34,567 nt of DNA from Moraxella lacunata (GTDB lineage: Bacteria > Pseudomonadota > Gammaproteobacteria > Pseudomonadales > Moraxellaceae), in the NCBI RefSeq assembly GCF_002027545.1, contig NZ_MXAN01000056.1:1-34567 (forward strand). The letters run 5' to 3'. The translations under genes were made by a program, and so were the position numbers. Positions 1 through 8,697 of the stretch are shown here, one piece after another; the first letter of the stretch is position 1, and each line of letters starts with the position of its first letter. The notes under the pieces were generated by a model. It saw only the letters and a program-made list of their open reading frames with translations. It searched no databases and was not told where the DNA came from.

Positions 1-109
1 CAGCAACAGTTGCGATAGCAACAGTTAGGGTAGTTTTACCGTGGTCAACGTGACCGATGGTACCAACGTTCACGTGTGGTTTATTACGTTCAAATTTGGC
101 TTTGGCCAT
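1..109 (-). CDS. tuf: Elongation factor Tu, N-terminal part (runs off window)
   Basis: EF-Tu is the GTPase that delivers aminoacyl-tRNA to the ribosome. Only the first 36 codons are here; the gene continues past the left edge. The minus-strand translation begins [19 protein letters not shown] and continues with [11 protein letters not shown], the G1/P-loop that binds GTP. The start is the ATG at 109, preceded by AGAGGA about eight bases upstream. A leader of over 100 bases and a tRNA-Gly fragment with its terminator lie upstream, which recalls the tRNA-tuf clusters of many gammaproteobacteria. This is a housekeeping gene outside the T6SS island and marks the island's chromosomal neighbour. 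The identification is secure; whether it is tufA or tufB cannot be told. Confidence 0.97.
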   Translation of the reverse strand, partial: MAKAKFERNKPHVNVGTIGHVDHGKTTLTVAIATVA

Positions 110-223
110 GGGTATGTCCTCTTATTAACCTATGAATTTAGGTATGGAAATTTTCGCTCGGATTGTCTTAATTTCACAGACAAATTTATGACAACATTCA
201 AACGAATTTGCCATATCTTGCTA

Positions 224-251
224 ATTATAACACAACTCTTTATAATTTAAA
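224..251 (-). promoter_or_regulatory. Candidate sigma-70 promoter for tuf
   Basis: On the minus strand a perfect TATAAT (complement of 224-229) lies 16 bases downstream of a weak -35, TTTAAA (246-251). It would give a leader of about 110 bases before the tuf start. The surrounding DNA is very AT-rich, so chance matches are likely; this is a motif match only. Confidence 0.35.
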
Positions 252-437
252 CCACCGTCAATGTAAAATTATGCCAATTTTACAAGAAAATTTGTGGGTT
301 TTGCCCCAAATATAATTAATTTTTAGACAAATTGATAAAAATAATTTATAAGGATGTAAAATAAATACATTGGTTTTGTTGATAATTTTATCATTTATCA
401 AGTGGTTTTACAGATTTTCAATGATAAATTTAACCAA

Positions 438-471
438 CAAAAAAGCCCAAACCTTTCGATTTGGACTTTTT
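438..471 (-). terminator. Rho-independent terminator downstream of the tRNA-Gly fragment
   Basis: Read on the minus strand, AAAAGTCCAAA, a short loop and TTTGGGCTTTTTT form an 11-pair stem with one G-U wobble, ending in a T tract. It lies just downstream of the tRNA 3' end on the same strand, so it should end that tRNA transcript and separate it from tuf. Confidence 0.7.
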
Positions 472-477
472 AAAATT

Positions 478-526
478 TGGAGCGGGAAACGAGATTCGAA
501 CTCGCGACCCCAACCTTGGCAAGGTC
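478..526 (-). pseudogene. 3' half of tRNA-Gly(GCC), truncated: probable island attachment scar
   Basis: The minus strand carries the anticodon loop TTGCCAA, the variable region, the T arm with GTTCGAATC, and the acceptor 3' strand ending CGCTCCA. This is the 3' half of a tRNA-Gly with anticodon GCC. Homology to a normal tRNA-Gly stops at about 526: the D arm and the 5' acceptor strand, which should read GCGGGA, are absent and the DNA becomes unrelated. The piece cannot make a working tRNA. Tyrosine recombinases often integrate in tRNA 3' halves. The element then restores the tRNA at one end and leaves the displaced 3' part at the other, so this looks like the displaced part and the island would extend to the right. 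No integrase is visible in the window. Confidence 0.8.
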
Positions 527-685
527 AGCCACCAAAATCACCTTAGATAACTTTAACCCTCAAAAACAAGCCATAACAAGCATTTATGGTTTGTTTTTTT
601 GTAAAAATTATTTGCCAATAAAGGTAATTTTAAGTAATATTGTAAGATATTATCACATCAATCACTCTATCAATGAGGGCTAGTC

Positions 686-1006
686 ATGGTAGCAGGTTCA
701 GAAATTAAAATAAATGAGCATGGTGTATTCATTACCACACCGAAGATTTTCAAAGTCAAAGCAGAGACAACAAAGCTTTTGGAGGGTGAGCAGGTACCCA
801 TGCCCAACTTGCCCTTCTTACCCAAGCTCTACACGCTGTGTTTTCACTTTACCAATGATGATAATGTGCCATATGCTCATACTGCTTATACTGCCCACAA
901 TAAAGTAACGGGCGAGCTATTCGAGGGGATTACTGACGATAAGGGCAAGACACAAGTGTTTTATACAGACTCCCAAGAGGATATCGAAATTCATCTAGAT
1001 ATTTAA
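686..1006 (+). CDS. Orphan VgrG C-terminal tail with TTR-like extension (effector adaptor)
   Basis: This 106-residue protein is only the end of a VgrG spike protein. The segment GSEIKINEHGVFITTPK is typical of the C-terminal DUF2345 region of VgrG. The last 60 residues form a small beta-rich domain (AYTAHNKVTGELFEGITDD...) that recurs on the PAAR proteins and the carrier tail in this window and looks transthyretin-like (TTR). The gp27/gp5 spike parts are missing and an in-frame TGA ends just before the ATG, so it is a truncated remnant. In enteroaggregative E. coli the VgrG TTR domain binds the Tle1 effector; by analogy this piece may be the docking domain for the effector nine bases downstream. 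It may still be functional if it can join an Hcp/VgrG tip, or it may be a scar. The ribosome site is weak (GAGGGC). Confidence 0.75.
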   Translation: MVAGSEIKINEHGVFITTPKIFKVKAETTKLLEGEQVPMPNLPFLPKLYTLCFHFTNDDNVPYAHTAYTAHNKVTGELFEGITDDKGKTQVFYTDSQEDIEIHLDI

Positions 1007-1015
1007 GGAGTTATT

Positions 1016-2821
1016 ATGTCGCAAAACGAATATAAAACCACCACCGCCAGCACAGCGACAGATGCTCCGACTTGCAAGGTGGTCATCTCTGGTGTCCCTC
1101 GAAAATTTTTGGTACATTTTCGCAGACCTCTTGTTGATGACCCTTGGAGTCCTGTGAGCGAGCAAGTGCAAAACTTTGGTTTTGACTGGCTTCGAGATGA
1201 GTACATCCATGACATCGTCTCTGTCCTAGAAAATAACAATGAGCCCACACGCTTATACAGAGGTGATATTGACAAACTTAAAAAAGAATATACCCATCTT
1301 TGGTTTGATGGCTCACAGCCTGTCGAGGTTTTAAGTAGGATTAAGACCTGCGGTGTCGATGAATATATCCCATCATGGCTGGCAGTATTTGCTGAGAAGC
1401 ATAAGCCCGAAGGCGTAACACACACCTATGCTAAACTCCATCTACAGATAGACCAAGAGGCAGTAGACATGGATAGACCACTTGCCAAAGATGACACGGT
1501 ACTGATATTTACCCCCAGTGATGATGGTGTTGAGATTTATTTTAGAGACAAGTCTAGAGACAAGAACATTCTAGAGCTGCCACTGGAGATATTTTTGGAA
1601 AAAGGTCAACTCACCCGTCCTTTGGGCAGAGACACCTCCATTAAATACTATGCCGACCCAACCAAACAGCTTACCATCAAGGTCAAAACCCCCAGTGATA
1701 AGGTTCGCCATATCTTGGTAACCGCCAAACATAATAATCACAGCCGAGATGTTGGTGTTCTACTCATCTATCCCAACCATGAGATACCTGCCGCACACAT
1801 TCAAGTAGTGCAATTTGCCATGATACCAAACAGCTACGCCATGCCAGAGCTTAGATATCAGGATAGACTAAGATCAGAAGCCTTTGGTCAGGCACTTATC
1901 AATCTAACCTTTGAGAGTAAGGTTTTTAACATGAGGCTTCATGAAAAAATACACACACGCCACCATCAAAGAGAGATAGAAGAGTTTTTAAAAAAATACG
2001 AATGTAGAAAAACCAGAACAAATAGCTACCCAAATCTGTTGGCTTTTAATAACACTCCTATAGATCGGCAAAATAGGTCAAATTTTGACTTGGATGTTCG
2101 GCAGTTATTTGAGCAACTGTATCCCAGTACAGCACTACAAAGCAGTGCCATCTATGGCCACTGGACGGAGAGCAATCAAAATAAAACTACCCATCTTATA
2201 TTTGCCGATGTCAAGCCTGTTACTATGAATGCAGTAGTGCCAACCTGCGAACCTGACGAGACAGGAAAAATACCACCCCCAGCGACAGAGTATATTCATT
2301 CAGATAGCAGTGTTACTGGTGCCATTGGCGGTGTTGTAACACCACGCCCCTTTACAGAAGATGAAATCTCTTGTGGTTGTTTTGCAGGTATTCCTAACGA
2401 CAAGTTATTAAATCGAGCCGATTATGTCGGTGGCAATACCGCCATCATCTATGCTGTCGCACAAAATGATATTTATGCGATATTTCACGAGCTTGGACAC
2501 AGCTTTGGTCTGCCTCATACTTTTGACAAGCCGCCAGAATTAGATGAACTCAAAGCCAGCAAAGGACATCTGGATGAGAACCGCGCCAAAGCCATCCTAA
2601 ACCGCTTTCCCACATATCAGTTTTATCAAGGATATACAGATAATGTGATGGATTATGAGGGGAGAATACCGTCATCTAAAACTCAACGAGATAAAGAAGC
2701 ACCAGAGTATCCAACAGTCAATGAATATTCAGGTAAAATGAATTCTCTGTTTAAATGGCAATGGAACATCCTCCGTGCCGACAGAAGCCTAACCATTCCC
2801 AAGAATAAGGAATCATCATGA
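1016..2821 (+). CDS. Putative T6SS effector, metzincin-type zinc metallopeptidase
   Basis: A 601-residue cytoplasmic-type protein without a signal peptide. Near the C-terminus lies HELGHSFGLPH (H491, E492, H495, H501), the extended zinc site HExxHxxGxxH of metzincins. M545 in NVMDYEG follows as the Met-turn. The first 480 residues have no motif I recognise but are shared with the effector at 6764-8080, for example FDWLRDEY and EYIPSWLAVF. They are probably the region bound by the tip protein. A good ribosome site (AAGGAG) precedes the ATG. The upstream neighbour is a VgrG tail and the downstream gene overlaps the stop as ATGA and encodes a secreted protein, the classic carrier-effector-immunity order. 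The likely target is a periplasmic or envelope protein of competing cells; the substrate is unknown. Catalytic class is well supported, effector role is by context. Confidence 0.8.
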   Translation: MSQNEYKTTTASTATDAPTCKVVISGVPRKFLVHFRRPLVDDPWSPVSEQVQNFGFDWLRDEYIHDIVSVLENNNEPTRLYRGDIDKLKKEYTHLWFDGSQPVEVLSRIKTCGVDEYIPSWLAVFAEKHKPEGVTHTYAKLHLQIDQEAVDMDRPLAKDDTVLIFTPSDDGVEIYFRDKSRDKNILELPLEIFLEKGQLTRPLGRDTSIKYYADPTKQLTIKVKTPSDKVRHILVTAKHNNHSRDVGVLLIYPNHEIPAAHIQVVQFAMIPNSYAMPELRYQDRLRSEAFGQALINLTFESKVFNMRLHEKIHTRHHQREIEEFLKKYECRKTRTNSYPNLLAFNNTPIDRQNRSNFDLDVRQLFEQLYPSTALQSSAIYGHWTESNQNKTTHLIFADVKPVTMNAVVPTCEPDETGKIPPPATEYIHSDSSVTGAIGGVVTPRPFTEDEISCGCFAGIPNDKLLNRADYVGGNTAIIYAVAQNDIYAIFHELGHSFGLPHTFDKPPELDELKASKGHLDENRAKAILNRFPTYQFYQGYTDNVMDYEGRIPSSKTQRDKEAPEYPTVNEYSGKMNSLFKWQWNILRADRSLTIPKNKESS

Positions 2822-3465
2822 AATACTTTATCGCTACTTTATTTGCCTTTATCCACACAACTGCTTTTTCAGCACCGCCTTATGAGTCAGCAGATTATTA
2901 CGGTAAGACATATTGCAAACCAGAATGGCAGGTAAAATACAATTATCTTCCCCCGCCCTCGTATATTGGCATACCCCATGACAGAAAAGTTAAACTGATG
3001 TCTTTTGATGAGTTTTTATCTCGTTTTGAAGTATCTTTGGATAAACATACAGACGATCTAAGTCGTTGGGTCGTAAAAGAAGGTAAAGATCACATTATGC
3101 AGTTTAATGAATTAAACAGCTATCTTTATATCGGTAGAAGCCATGGCATGGTTCACTATTTACAATATTATATGCGTCATGAAACAGAAAAAGATAAGAA
3201 AAGAACGCATACTTTATCCGATGATGACAAAATGGCAATGATAGAAACCATTAATTTGGTTGTTCAAGACCATCAAAAATCCCAAGAAATATTAGACGAA
3301 CTGTATAAAAGATATTTAGGACAGTTAGAGCTTGTTGTCGATGGGTATATCTCTGTTTTTTTAGAGCATGATGGGAAGTATTTTTCTTTAAAAGGCATTA
3401 ATACTCATTATCATCCCATAGAAAGATGTAATTATCAAGCAATATACACTCTATCTATTCTTTGA
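2818..3465 (+). CDS. Putative periplasmic immunity protein for the metzincin effector
   Basis: This 215-residue protein starts with a signal peptide (MKYFIATLFAFIHTTAFSA) and should be periplasmic. Its start overlaps the effector stop by four bases (ATGA), so the two are translationally coupled. The C-terminal half resembles the three immunity proteins at 8077-10190: a helical stretch with MAMIETINLVV and EILDELYKRYLG, then a beta segment. The family name is unknown to me. The repeated pairing with HELGH effectors argues that it neutralises that protease in the periplasm. It diverges strongly from the other copies, as expected for cognate specificity. The role is inferred from position and export signal. 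Confidence 0.7.
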   Translation: MKYFIATLFAFIHTTAFSAPPYESADYYGKTYCKPEWQVKYNYLPPPSYIGIPHDRKVKLMSFDEFLSRFEVSLDKHTDDLSRWVVKEGKDHIMQFNELNSYLYIGRSHGMVHYLQYYMRHETEKDKKRTHTLSDDDKMAMIETINLVVQDHQKSQEILDELYKRYLGQLELVVDGYISVFLEHDGKYFSLKGINTHYHPIERCNYQAIYTLSIL

Positions 3466-3476
3466 ATGATGATGGT

Positions 3477-3538
3477 GCATCCTCCGTGCCGATAGAAGCC
3501 TAATCACAACAAACCTTCATCATTTCTCATCTGCCACA
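3477..3538 (+). pseudogene. Ghost of a metzincin effector 3' end
   Basis: The sequence beginning GCATCCTCCGTGCCGATAGA nearly repeats the last coding bases of the upstream effector (around 2766-2792). In frame it gives CILRADRSLITT, against NILRADRSLTIP in the intact gene. It starts just after the immunity gene stop. It is the tail of a lost second effector copy, left when the module was replaced or when tandem copies recombined. Confidence 0.65.
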
Positions 3539-3615
3539 ATCATAATTTAGTCATGGACTTTTGGTGAGATATTTTGATATGATGTTGATTTTAAACCACC
3601 AAACAAGGAACTGAC

Positions 3616-6267
3616 ATGTCCCAAATCAACCGTTCTGCTCTATTTGGCAAGCTAGATGCATCACTATATAAAAGCCTAGAAAGTGCCTTTATGTTTGCCA
3701 AGCTACGTGAAAATCGCCATGTTGAACTTGCCCATTGGGTATATCAAATATTGCAAATGGACGATACAGATTTACGATTCATAGAGGGTCATTTTGAACT
3801 AAATCACGACTATCTAATAAGCGACATTGCAAACCACTTAAAAACCCTAAAAACAGGCTATGAACAGGTCAGTGACTTCTCTGATGACATCATGGCACTC
3901 ATTGAAGAGTCATGGCTGTACACCTCCTTAAAGTTTAATCAAACACGCATCACTACAGGTCATCTTATTTACACACTGTTAGAATCCAACCAGTTTAAAC
4001 ATCAACTTCTTAGAATCAGTTCCGAATTTGGCAAAATCAATACTCAAAAGCTGTATGACAACTACAGCCAAATATGCCAACATTCCATTGAAAAACCCAC
4101 AGCTCAGGAAGTCTCCTTGTCGCCCAGTGACCCAACGGGACAATCTGCCTTGGCACGTTTTGGCACCAATCTTACCGAACAGGCACGACAAGAGAAGCTA
4201 GACCCTGTTACAGGCAGGGATAACGAAATCCGCCAAATGGTGGACATACTCTCTCGCAAAAAGCAAAATAACCCATTATTGACTGGCGAGGCTGGCGTAG
4301 GAAAGACCGCTGTCGTTGAAGGTCTTGCTCTAAAAATCGCTCAAGGCGATGTACCAAGCCACCTAAAAGAAGTTGAAATCATCTTACTTGACATCGGTGC
4401 ACTCAAGGCAGGGGCGAGTGTTTCTGGTGAGTTTGAAAATCGCCTAAAAGCAGTTATCAAGGAAGTTCACCAAAGCCCCAAGCCCATCATCTTATTCATT
4501 GATGAGATTCATACATTGGTGGGTGCTGGCGGTGCCGCAGGTACAGGTGATGCCGCCAATCTTTTAAAACCCGCTTTGGCAAGAGGCGAGCTTCGCACCA
4601 TTGGTGCAACCACATGGTCAGAATACAAAAAATATTTTGAAAAAGACCCTGCACTTACCCGAAGATTTCAAGTCATTCAAGTGCCAGAACCCAGCCAGCA
4701 AGTGGCAACCGACATGCTAAGGGGCTTGGTGGGCAGACTAGAATCCCATCATCAGGTACTCATCTTGGACGATGCCGTGCAAACTGCTGTCAAACTCTCA
4801 GCTCGCTATATTCCTGCAAGACAACTACCAGACAAAGCCATTAGCATTCTTGATACCGCTTGTGCTAGGGTTGCCGTCAGCTTAAACAGCACCCCTCTCT
4901 CTATCACCACCAAAGAAGAAAACATAAAATCCATCGAACAGCAGATTCACCAGCTTCAAAAACAACAAGAATCAGGCTATCTAACCGATGGTGATGTCAT
5001 TACACAAAAACAGCAACAAATCCAAGTCATACAGTCAGAGTTAGATGTTATCAATGCACAATATCAAGACCAAAAACAACTTGTCGAGGCACTGCATGCA
5101 ATCAGAACATCCATAGCCACATTGGATGATGGCAAACCAGAAGAAATATATGTCCTCAAAGCAGAGCAACAGGCACTTATCACAAAACTTCAGACCATAC
5201 AAAAACAAGAGACGTTGGTTCATCCTGTGGTAGATTCTCATCTCATCGCTCAAATCATTGCTGAATGGACAGGCATTCCAGTTGGCAAAATGATGGATGA
5301 CGAAGTGCAAAAAATCCTTCATTTGTCAGAAATACTCAACCAACGAATCATCGGTCAGCCTCATGCAACCGATATGATAGCCAAACGTATACAGACCGCC
5401 AGAGCCAATCTAGACAATCCCAACAAACCGATTGGTGTCTTTATGCTAACAGGACCCTCTGGTGTGGGCAAAACCGAAACCGCTCTCGCACTGGCGGACA
5501 TCATGTATGGCGGTGAACAAAACCTCATCACCATCAACATGAGTGAATATCAAGAACCTCACACCGTCTCCACGCTCAAAGGTGCCCCTCCAGGATATGT
5601 CGGCTATGGTGAGGGTGGTGTGCTGACTGAAGCCGTTCGCAGACGTCCTTATAGCGTTGTCCTACTAGATGAGATAGAAAAGGCTCATCCTGATGTTCAC
5701 GAGATTTTTTTTCAGGTCTTTGATAAAGGATTTATGGAAGATGGCGAGGGTCGCTATATTGACTTCAAGAACACCATCATCATCCTAACCACCAATGTCG
5801 GCTCAGAGCTTACCCTGACTTTATGTCAAGACGAGCTTCTAAAACCCGATATAGAAGGACTGGCTACGGCATTAAGAGAGCCTCTATTGCAGACTTTTCC
5901 GGCAACACTTTTGGGTAGAATCCAAAACATTCCCTACTACCCACTCAATCACGAGATGATGTCACACATCATCACCCTACAACTAAACAAAGTCATCAAA
6001 CGCATGCAGGATAATCATAACATCACACTAAGCCATGATGATGCCGTCATCACCCTCATCACCAACCGCTGTCAAGAAATAGAGTCAGGCGGTCGTATAA
6101 TTGATGCCATCATCACCAATCAAATCCTGCCCATGATAAGTCATGAGATACTTTTATCTATCGGCAATCCCAACCCCATAAGAAACATGACATTGACCGT
6201 TGTTGATAATGAATTTAAACTTACCATTGATAGACACACTCAACATGAGGACATCCCATGCCCCTAA
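3616..6267 (+). CDS. clpV: T6SS AAA+ ATPase ClpV (TssH)
   Basis: ClpV disassembles the contracted TssB/TssC sheath in the cytoplasm using ATP so the subunits can be reused. The 883-residue length is normal. An N-terminal Clp-repeat domain comes first. The first ATPase module has Walker A GEAGVGKT at about residue 224 and Walker [17 protein letters not shown] coiled-coil middle domain of roughly 80-100 residues follows, then the second module with [11 protein letters not shown] at about 613 and [15 protein letters not shown]. All catalytic motifs look intact. The ribosome site AAGGA precedes the ATG. The gene lies far from the main T6SS operon, on the opposite strand. It overlaps the following PAAR gene by ten bases, so ClpV, PAAR, effector and immunity form one operon. 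The call is firm. Confidence 0.97.
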   Translation: MSQINRSALFGKLDASLYKSLESAFMFAKLRENRHVELAHWVYQILQMDDTDLRFIEGHFELNHDYLISDIANHLKTLKTGYEQVSDFSDDIMALIEESWLYTSLKFNQTRITTGHLIYTLLESNQFKHQLLRISSEFGKINTQKLYDNYSQICQHSIEKPTAQEVSLSPSDPTGQSALARFGTNLTEQARQEKLDPVTGRDNEIRQMVDILSRKKQNNPLLTGEAGVGKTAVVEGLALKIAQGDVPSHLKEVEIILLDIGALKAGASVSGEFENRLKAVIKEVHQSPKPIILFIDEIHTLVGAGGAAGTGDAANLLKPALARGELRTIGATTWSEYKKYFEKDPALTRRFQVIQVPEPSQQVATDMLRGLVGRLESHHQVLILDDAVQTAVKLSARYIPARQLPDKAISILDTACARVAVSLNSTPLSITTKEENIKSIEQQIHQLQKQQESGYLTDGDVITQKQQQIQVIQSELDVINAQYQDQKQLVEALHAIRTSIATLDDGKPEEIYVLKAEQQALITKLQTIQKQETLVHPVVDSHLIAQIIAEWTGIPVGKMMDDEVQKILHLSEILNQRIIGQPHATDMIAKRIQTARANLDNPNKPIGVFMLTGPSGVGKTETALALADIMYGGEQNLITINMSEYQEPHTVSTLKGAPPGYVGYGEGGVLTEAVRRRPYSVVLLDEIEKAHPDVHEIFFQVFDKGFMEDGEGRYIDFKNTIIILTTNVGSELTLTLCQDELLKPDIEGLATALREPLLQTFPATLLGRIQNIPYYPLNHEMMSHIITLQLNKVIKRMQDNHNITLSHDDAVITLITNRCQEIESGGRIIDAIITNQILPMISHEILLSIGNPNPIRNMTLTVVDNEFKLTIDRHTQHEDIPCP

Positions 6268-6758
6268 CTCGCTACTACATCCTAGAAAACGACACCACCA
6301 CAGCAGGCGGTATCGTCCAGACAACCAACAATCCCATTGTCTTTAATGTAGATGGCAAAAAGCAAAGCTGTATCGGCGATGATGTTTGGTGTCCTGCTTG
6401 TCAATCAATGGGCAAAATTGTACCAACAGGTCCAAGATTGTCTTTTTCTTTGGGTGGGGCAATGCCTGCTTTAAATGATGATTTGTGTCTATGCAAATGT
6501 AATCCACCACCAAAACTTATCCATTCTCAGACAAGTTTTAAAGAGATTATTGATGACAATAGACTTGCCCAGTACCAAAAAGCAAGAGAGCAATACAGAC
6601 AATCAAAGCTACAAAACAACTTTGCTAACACCCAAGCAAATGATGATGAGTTGCCTAAGTTTACTGTACATTTCAAGGAAGATATGGGTTTGATTGGCTC
6701 CGTGATGAGTATCTTTATGGTACCGATAAAAGCAAAAAGGTATATTTCGGTGCAATAG
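6258..6758 (+). CDS. PAAR-domain tip protein, frameshifted out of its fused effector
   Basis: PAAR proteins form the pointed end of the VgrG spike and carry effectors. The first 95 residues form the PAAR-like domain: RYYILENDTTTAGG, DDVWCPACQSMGK and ALNDDLCLCKCNPPPK, with cysteine pairs probably binding metal. A charged linker follows. At about residue 140 the protein reads FTVHFKEDM, matching the N-terminal part of the upstream effector (FLVHFRRPL). The effector frame then continues in another phase from about base 6690 (GFDWLRDEYLYG...). The last 28 residues are therefore out-of-frame junk. A deletion of about 50 bases at that point, compared with the effector at 1016-2821, explains the shift. 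The PAAR part may still work alone. The gene overlaps the clpV stop. Confidence 0.85.
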   Translation: MPLTRYYILENDTTTAGGIVQTTNNPIVFNVDGKKQSCIGDDVWCPACQSMGKIVPTGPRLSFSLGGAMPALNDDLCLCKCNPPPKLIHSQTSFKEIIDDNRLAQYQKAREQYRQSKLQNNFANTQANDDELPKFTVHFKEDMGLIGSVMSIFMVPIKAKRYISVQ

Positions 6759-6763
6759 AAGAT

Positions 6764-8080
6764 TTGACGGAAGAATACCGTAGCTACCAAAGAAAAGAGT
6801 TAGTCAATTTATCAGAGATTATTCAATATGGCAGACCCAATGAATATACACCTGCTTGGCTAAACTTATTTTCACCAAGCAATCAATCAAAAACAGGTCT
6901 TAGTAGTGTAGATCTACACTTGTATTTTGAGCAGTCAGACCAAGACACGCTCTTGACAGATGATGAGACGTTGCTAATATTTAGATGTAGTAATGGACTA
7001 ATGGTAGATACACCCACTTTGACAATGAGCGATGTGTTGTCCAACATGACCAAAGAAAGCATCAATCTTATTATGGAGCAGTCAGCCTATCAACAAGGAA
7101 AAACCGTGTATACATCAAAGGATGTGCCGACATCTGTAACCAAAACCATTATTTATTACAAGAGCAATCATCCCATAATTACTGTCACTTGTAATAGTGC
7201 CTTAAGCCAACTTGGTACCATAGAAGTGTTTGCCAAAAAGAATGGCACAGAAAAACGAGTCGGACTGCTGTGTGTTTACCCAAATGCAAAAAGAAGAAAA
7301 GCCACGATACAACCCATTGAATTGGTAGCTCATCCATTTTCTGCTACAAATGCTTATCCACAAGATTATCCAAATGCCATTCAAAGCAAACTTTTTAGCC
7401 AAGTAGGCGTGATAGCAGAAGTCAAAGAAAGCATTGGTATTAATTTAATAAATAAGCAAATTTTTCACAAAAATAAAGACGGTAAAGACACAATCACCAC
7501 CATCAGTAGCCACCAGTTACAGCAACAACAGGAGATTGATAATTTTTCTAAAAAATATCAACAGGCAGTGAATGATGTGAAAAATGTCAATTTGACTCCT
7601 TTGAATGGAGAGAGTAGTAGAGAAGCCTTTGATGATGCTATTGAACTATTAAAAGCTCTAAATATCGTTCAGTATGAAACCAACAATAGCACAAATGTTA
7701 CTTATCTTATTTTAACCGACTATGTTGTAGAAGAAAATGATAAATTAACATTGGGTATGGCTGATAGAAAAGAGCCTGATGAATATGAAAAACATCAATG
7801 TAAAATCACAAGAAACTGCAATTATTGGGGTAATCATGTCATTATCTACAGAAATATTTATAATGCCCATGATGAAACTCGGACGATTTTACATGAGCTG
7901 GGACATAGTTTGGGGTTGGAACATAGTTTTAACCATAAGGAACCAAATCATTTTGTATTGCAAGAATCCCACACAGACAATCTTATGGATTATAACTCAG
8001 GCATTACACTTAATAAATACCAATGGGATATTATCTATAATGATAATAATATCATTACTTTACAGGAGAAAAATAAATGA
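6764..8080 (+). CDS. Metzincin-type zinc metallopeptidase effector, 5'-truncated by frameshift
   Basis: This 438-residue open frame is homologous to the effector at 1016-2821, sharing EYTPAWLNLFSP and GLLCVYPN. It carries the zinc site HELGHSLGLEH (H377, E378, H381, H387) and a Met-turn NLMDYN (M408). The frame is open upstream to about 6690 (GFDWLRDEYLYGTDKSKK), so the TTG used here as start is arbitrary. Originally it was one polypeptide with the PAAR protein, or at least continued its frame. Ribosomal frameshifting at the junction cannot be excluded, but the missing block of about 17 residues argues for a deletion. The catalytic tip is intact and an immunity gene overlaps the stop (ATGA). 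Delivery of this protein is doubtful unless the frames are joined. Confidence 0.72.
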   Translation: MTEEYRSYQRKELVNLSEIIQYGRPNEYTPAWLNLFSPSNQSKTGLSSVDLHLYFEQSDQDTLLTDDETLLIFRCSNGLMVDTPTLTMSDVLSNMTKESINLIMEQSAYQQGKTVYTSKDVPTSVTKTIIYYKSNHPIITVTCNSALSQLGTIEVFAKKNGTEKRVGLLCVYPNAKRRKATIQPIELVAHPFSATNAYPQDYPNAIQSKLFSQVGVIAEVKESIGINLINKQIFHKNKDGKDTITTISSHQLQQQQEIDNFSKKYQQAVNDVKNVNLTPLNGESSREAFDDAIELLKALNIVQYETNNSTNVTYLILTDYVVEENDKLTLGMADRKEPDEYEKHQCKITRNCNYWGNHVIIYRNIYNAHDETRTILHELGHSLGLEHSFNHKEPNHFVLQESHTDNLMDYNSGITLNKYQWDIIYNDNNIITLQEKNK

Positions 8081-8688
8081 ACTTGTTAAAATTCTTTATT
8101 GGTATTTTATTAGTTTTTAATGCAACCATTTGTCTTGGCAGTGGCGGTTATTATCAGGTCATGCTAACCAATGAACAAATGGCACAGCGTCTTGATAAAT
8201 ATGATACGCTAAAATTTGTAAAATATTCTAAGACTTATGATAAAACAACTGGTCAATTTCATTATAACTTTCCTGATGAATTTATTTTATTCAATAATAA
8301 GGTAGAGCTTCTTAGATTAGAGTTGGGACTGAGTTATACAGACGAAGCAGATTGGCTATTATGGATGGACAGACACGATCCAAATAAAGTCAATATTATG
8401 ACCAACTCAGATAAAGAAAAGATGATTATTCTTATCAGTACCATCACAGATGATAGACAAAAAGCTGAACAGTTATTTGAGGAACTATACTTGGCTTATC
8501 TAGAAAGATATGAGAAACTAAAAGATTTGCCTGAATGCAAACAATATTGCCCCATATCCGTAACGATACAATACGAAGATAAAGACATTGATTTGCGTGG
8601 CAAAATCAACGAAAGCAATATTTTACAAAACTACCCAAAAAATCGGCATAGTATTGACATTTTTTTTATTGGCAATTATAAATATTGA
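8077..8688 (+). CDS. Putative periplasmic immunity protein, copy 1 of a duplicated set
   Basis: A 203-residue protein with signal peptide MNLLKFFIGILLVFNATICLG. It overlaps the metzincin effector stop by four bases, with ribosome site AGGAG inside the effector's last codons. It is nearly identical to the gene at 9579-10190 and shares its C-terminal half with the gene at 8913-9533 (WMDRHDPNKVNIMT, DDRQKAEQLFEELYLAY). Differences from the 9579 copy cluster at the C-terminus (NESNILQNYPK against DERNILQNYPE). The proposed role is to block the HELGH protease in the periplasm, by context. Confidence 0.72.
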   Translation: MNLLKFFIGILLVFNATICLGSGGYYQVMLTNEQMAQRLDKYDTLKFVKYSKTYDKTTGQFHYNFPDEFILFNNKVELLRLELGLSYTDEADWLLWMDRHDPNKVNIMTNSDKEKMIILISTITDDRQKAEQLFEELYLAYLERYEKLKDLPECKQYCPISVTIQYEDKDIDLRGKINESNILQNYPKNRHSIDIFFIGNYKY

Positions 8689-8697
8689 TGAATAGCA

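Noticed and set aside
477..683. Open frame beginning MERETRFELATPTLARSATK
   Set aside because: It is the antisense reading of the tRNA-Gly fragment, a frequent false gene; no ribosome site and no coding signal after the tRNA part.
995..1425. Two minus-strand frames opposite the effector start
   Set aside because: They lie wholly within the strongly supported effector and VgrG tail and show no family features.
5041..5322. Minus-strand frame inside clpV
   Set aside because: Antisense of the ClpV coiled-coil domain; composition is that of a shadow frame.
7779..8120. 113-codon plus frame overlapping the effector C-terminus
   Set aside because: It covers the HELGH codons in another phase; the zinc motif and Met-turn establish the true frame.
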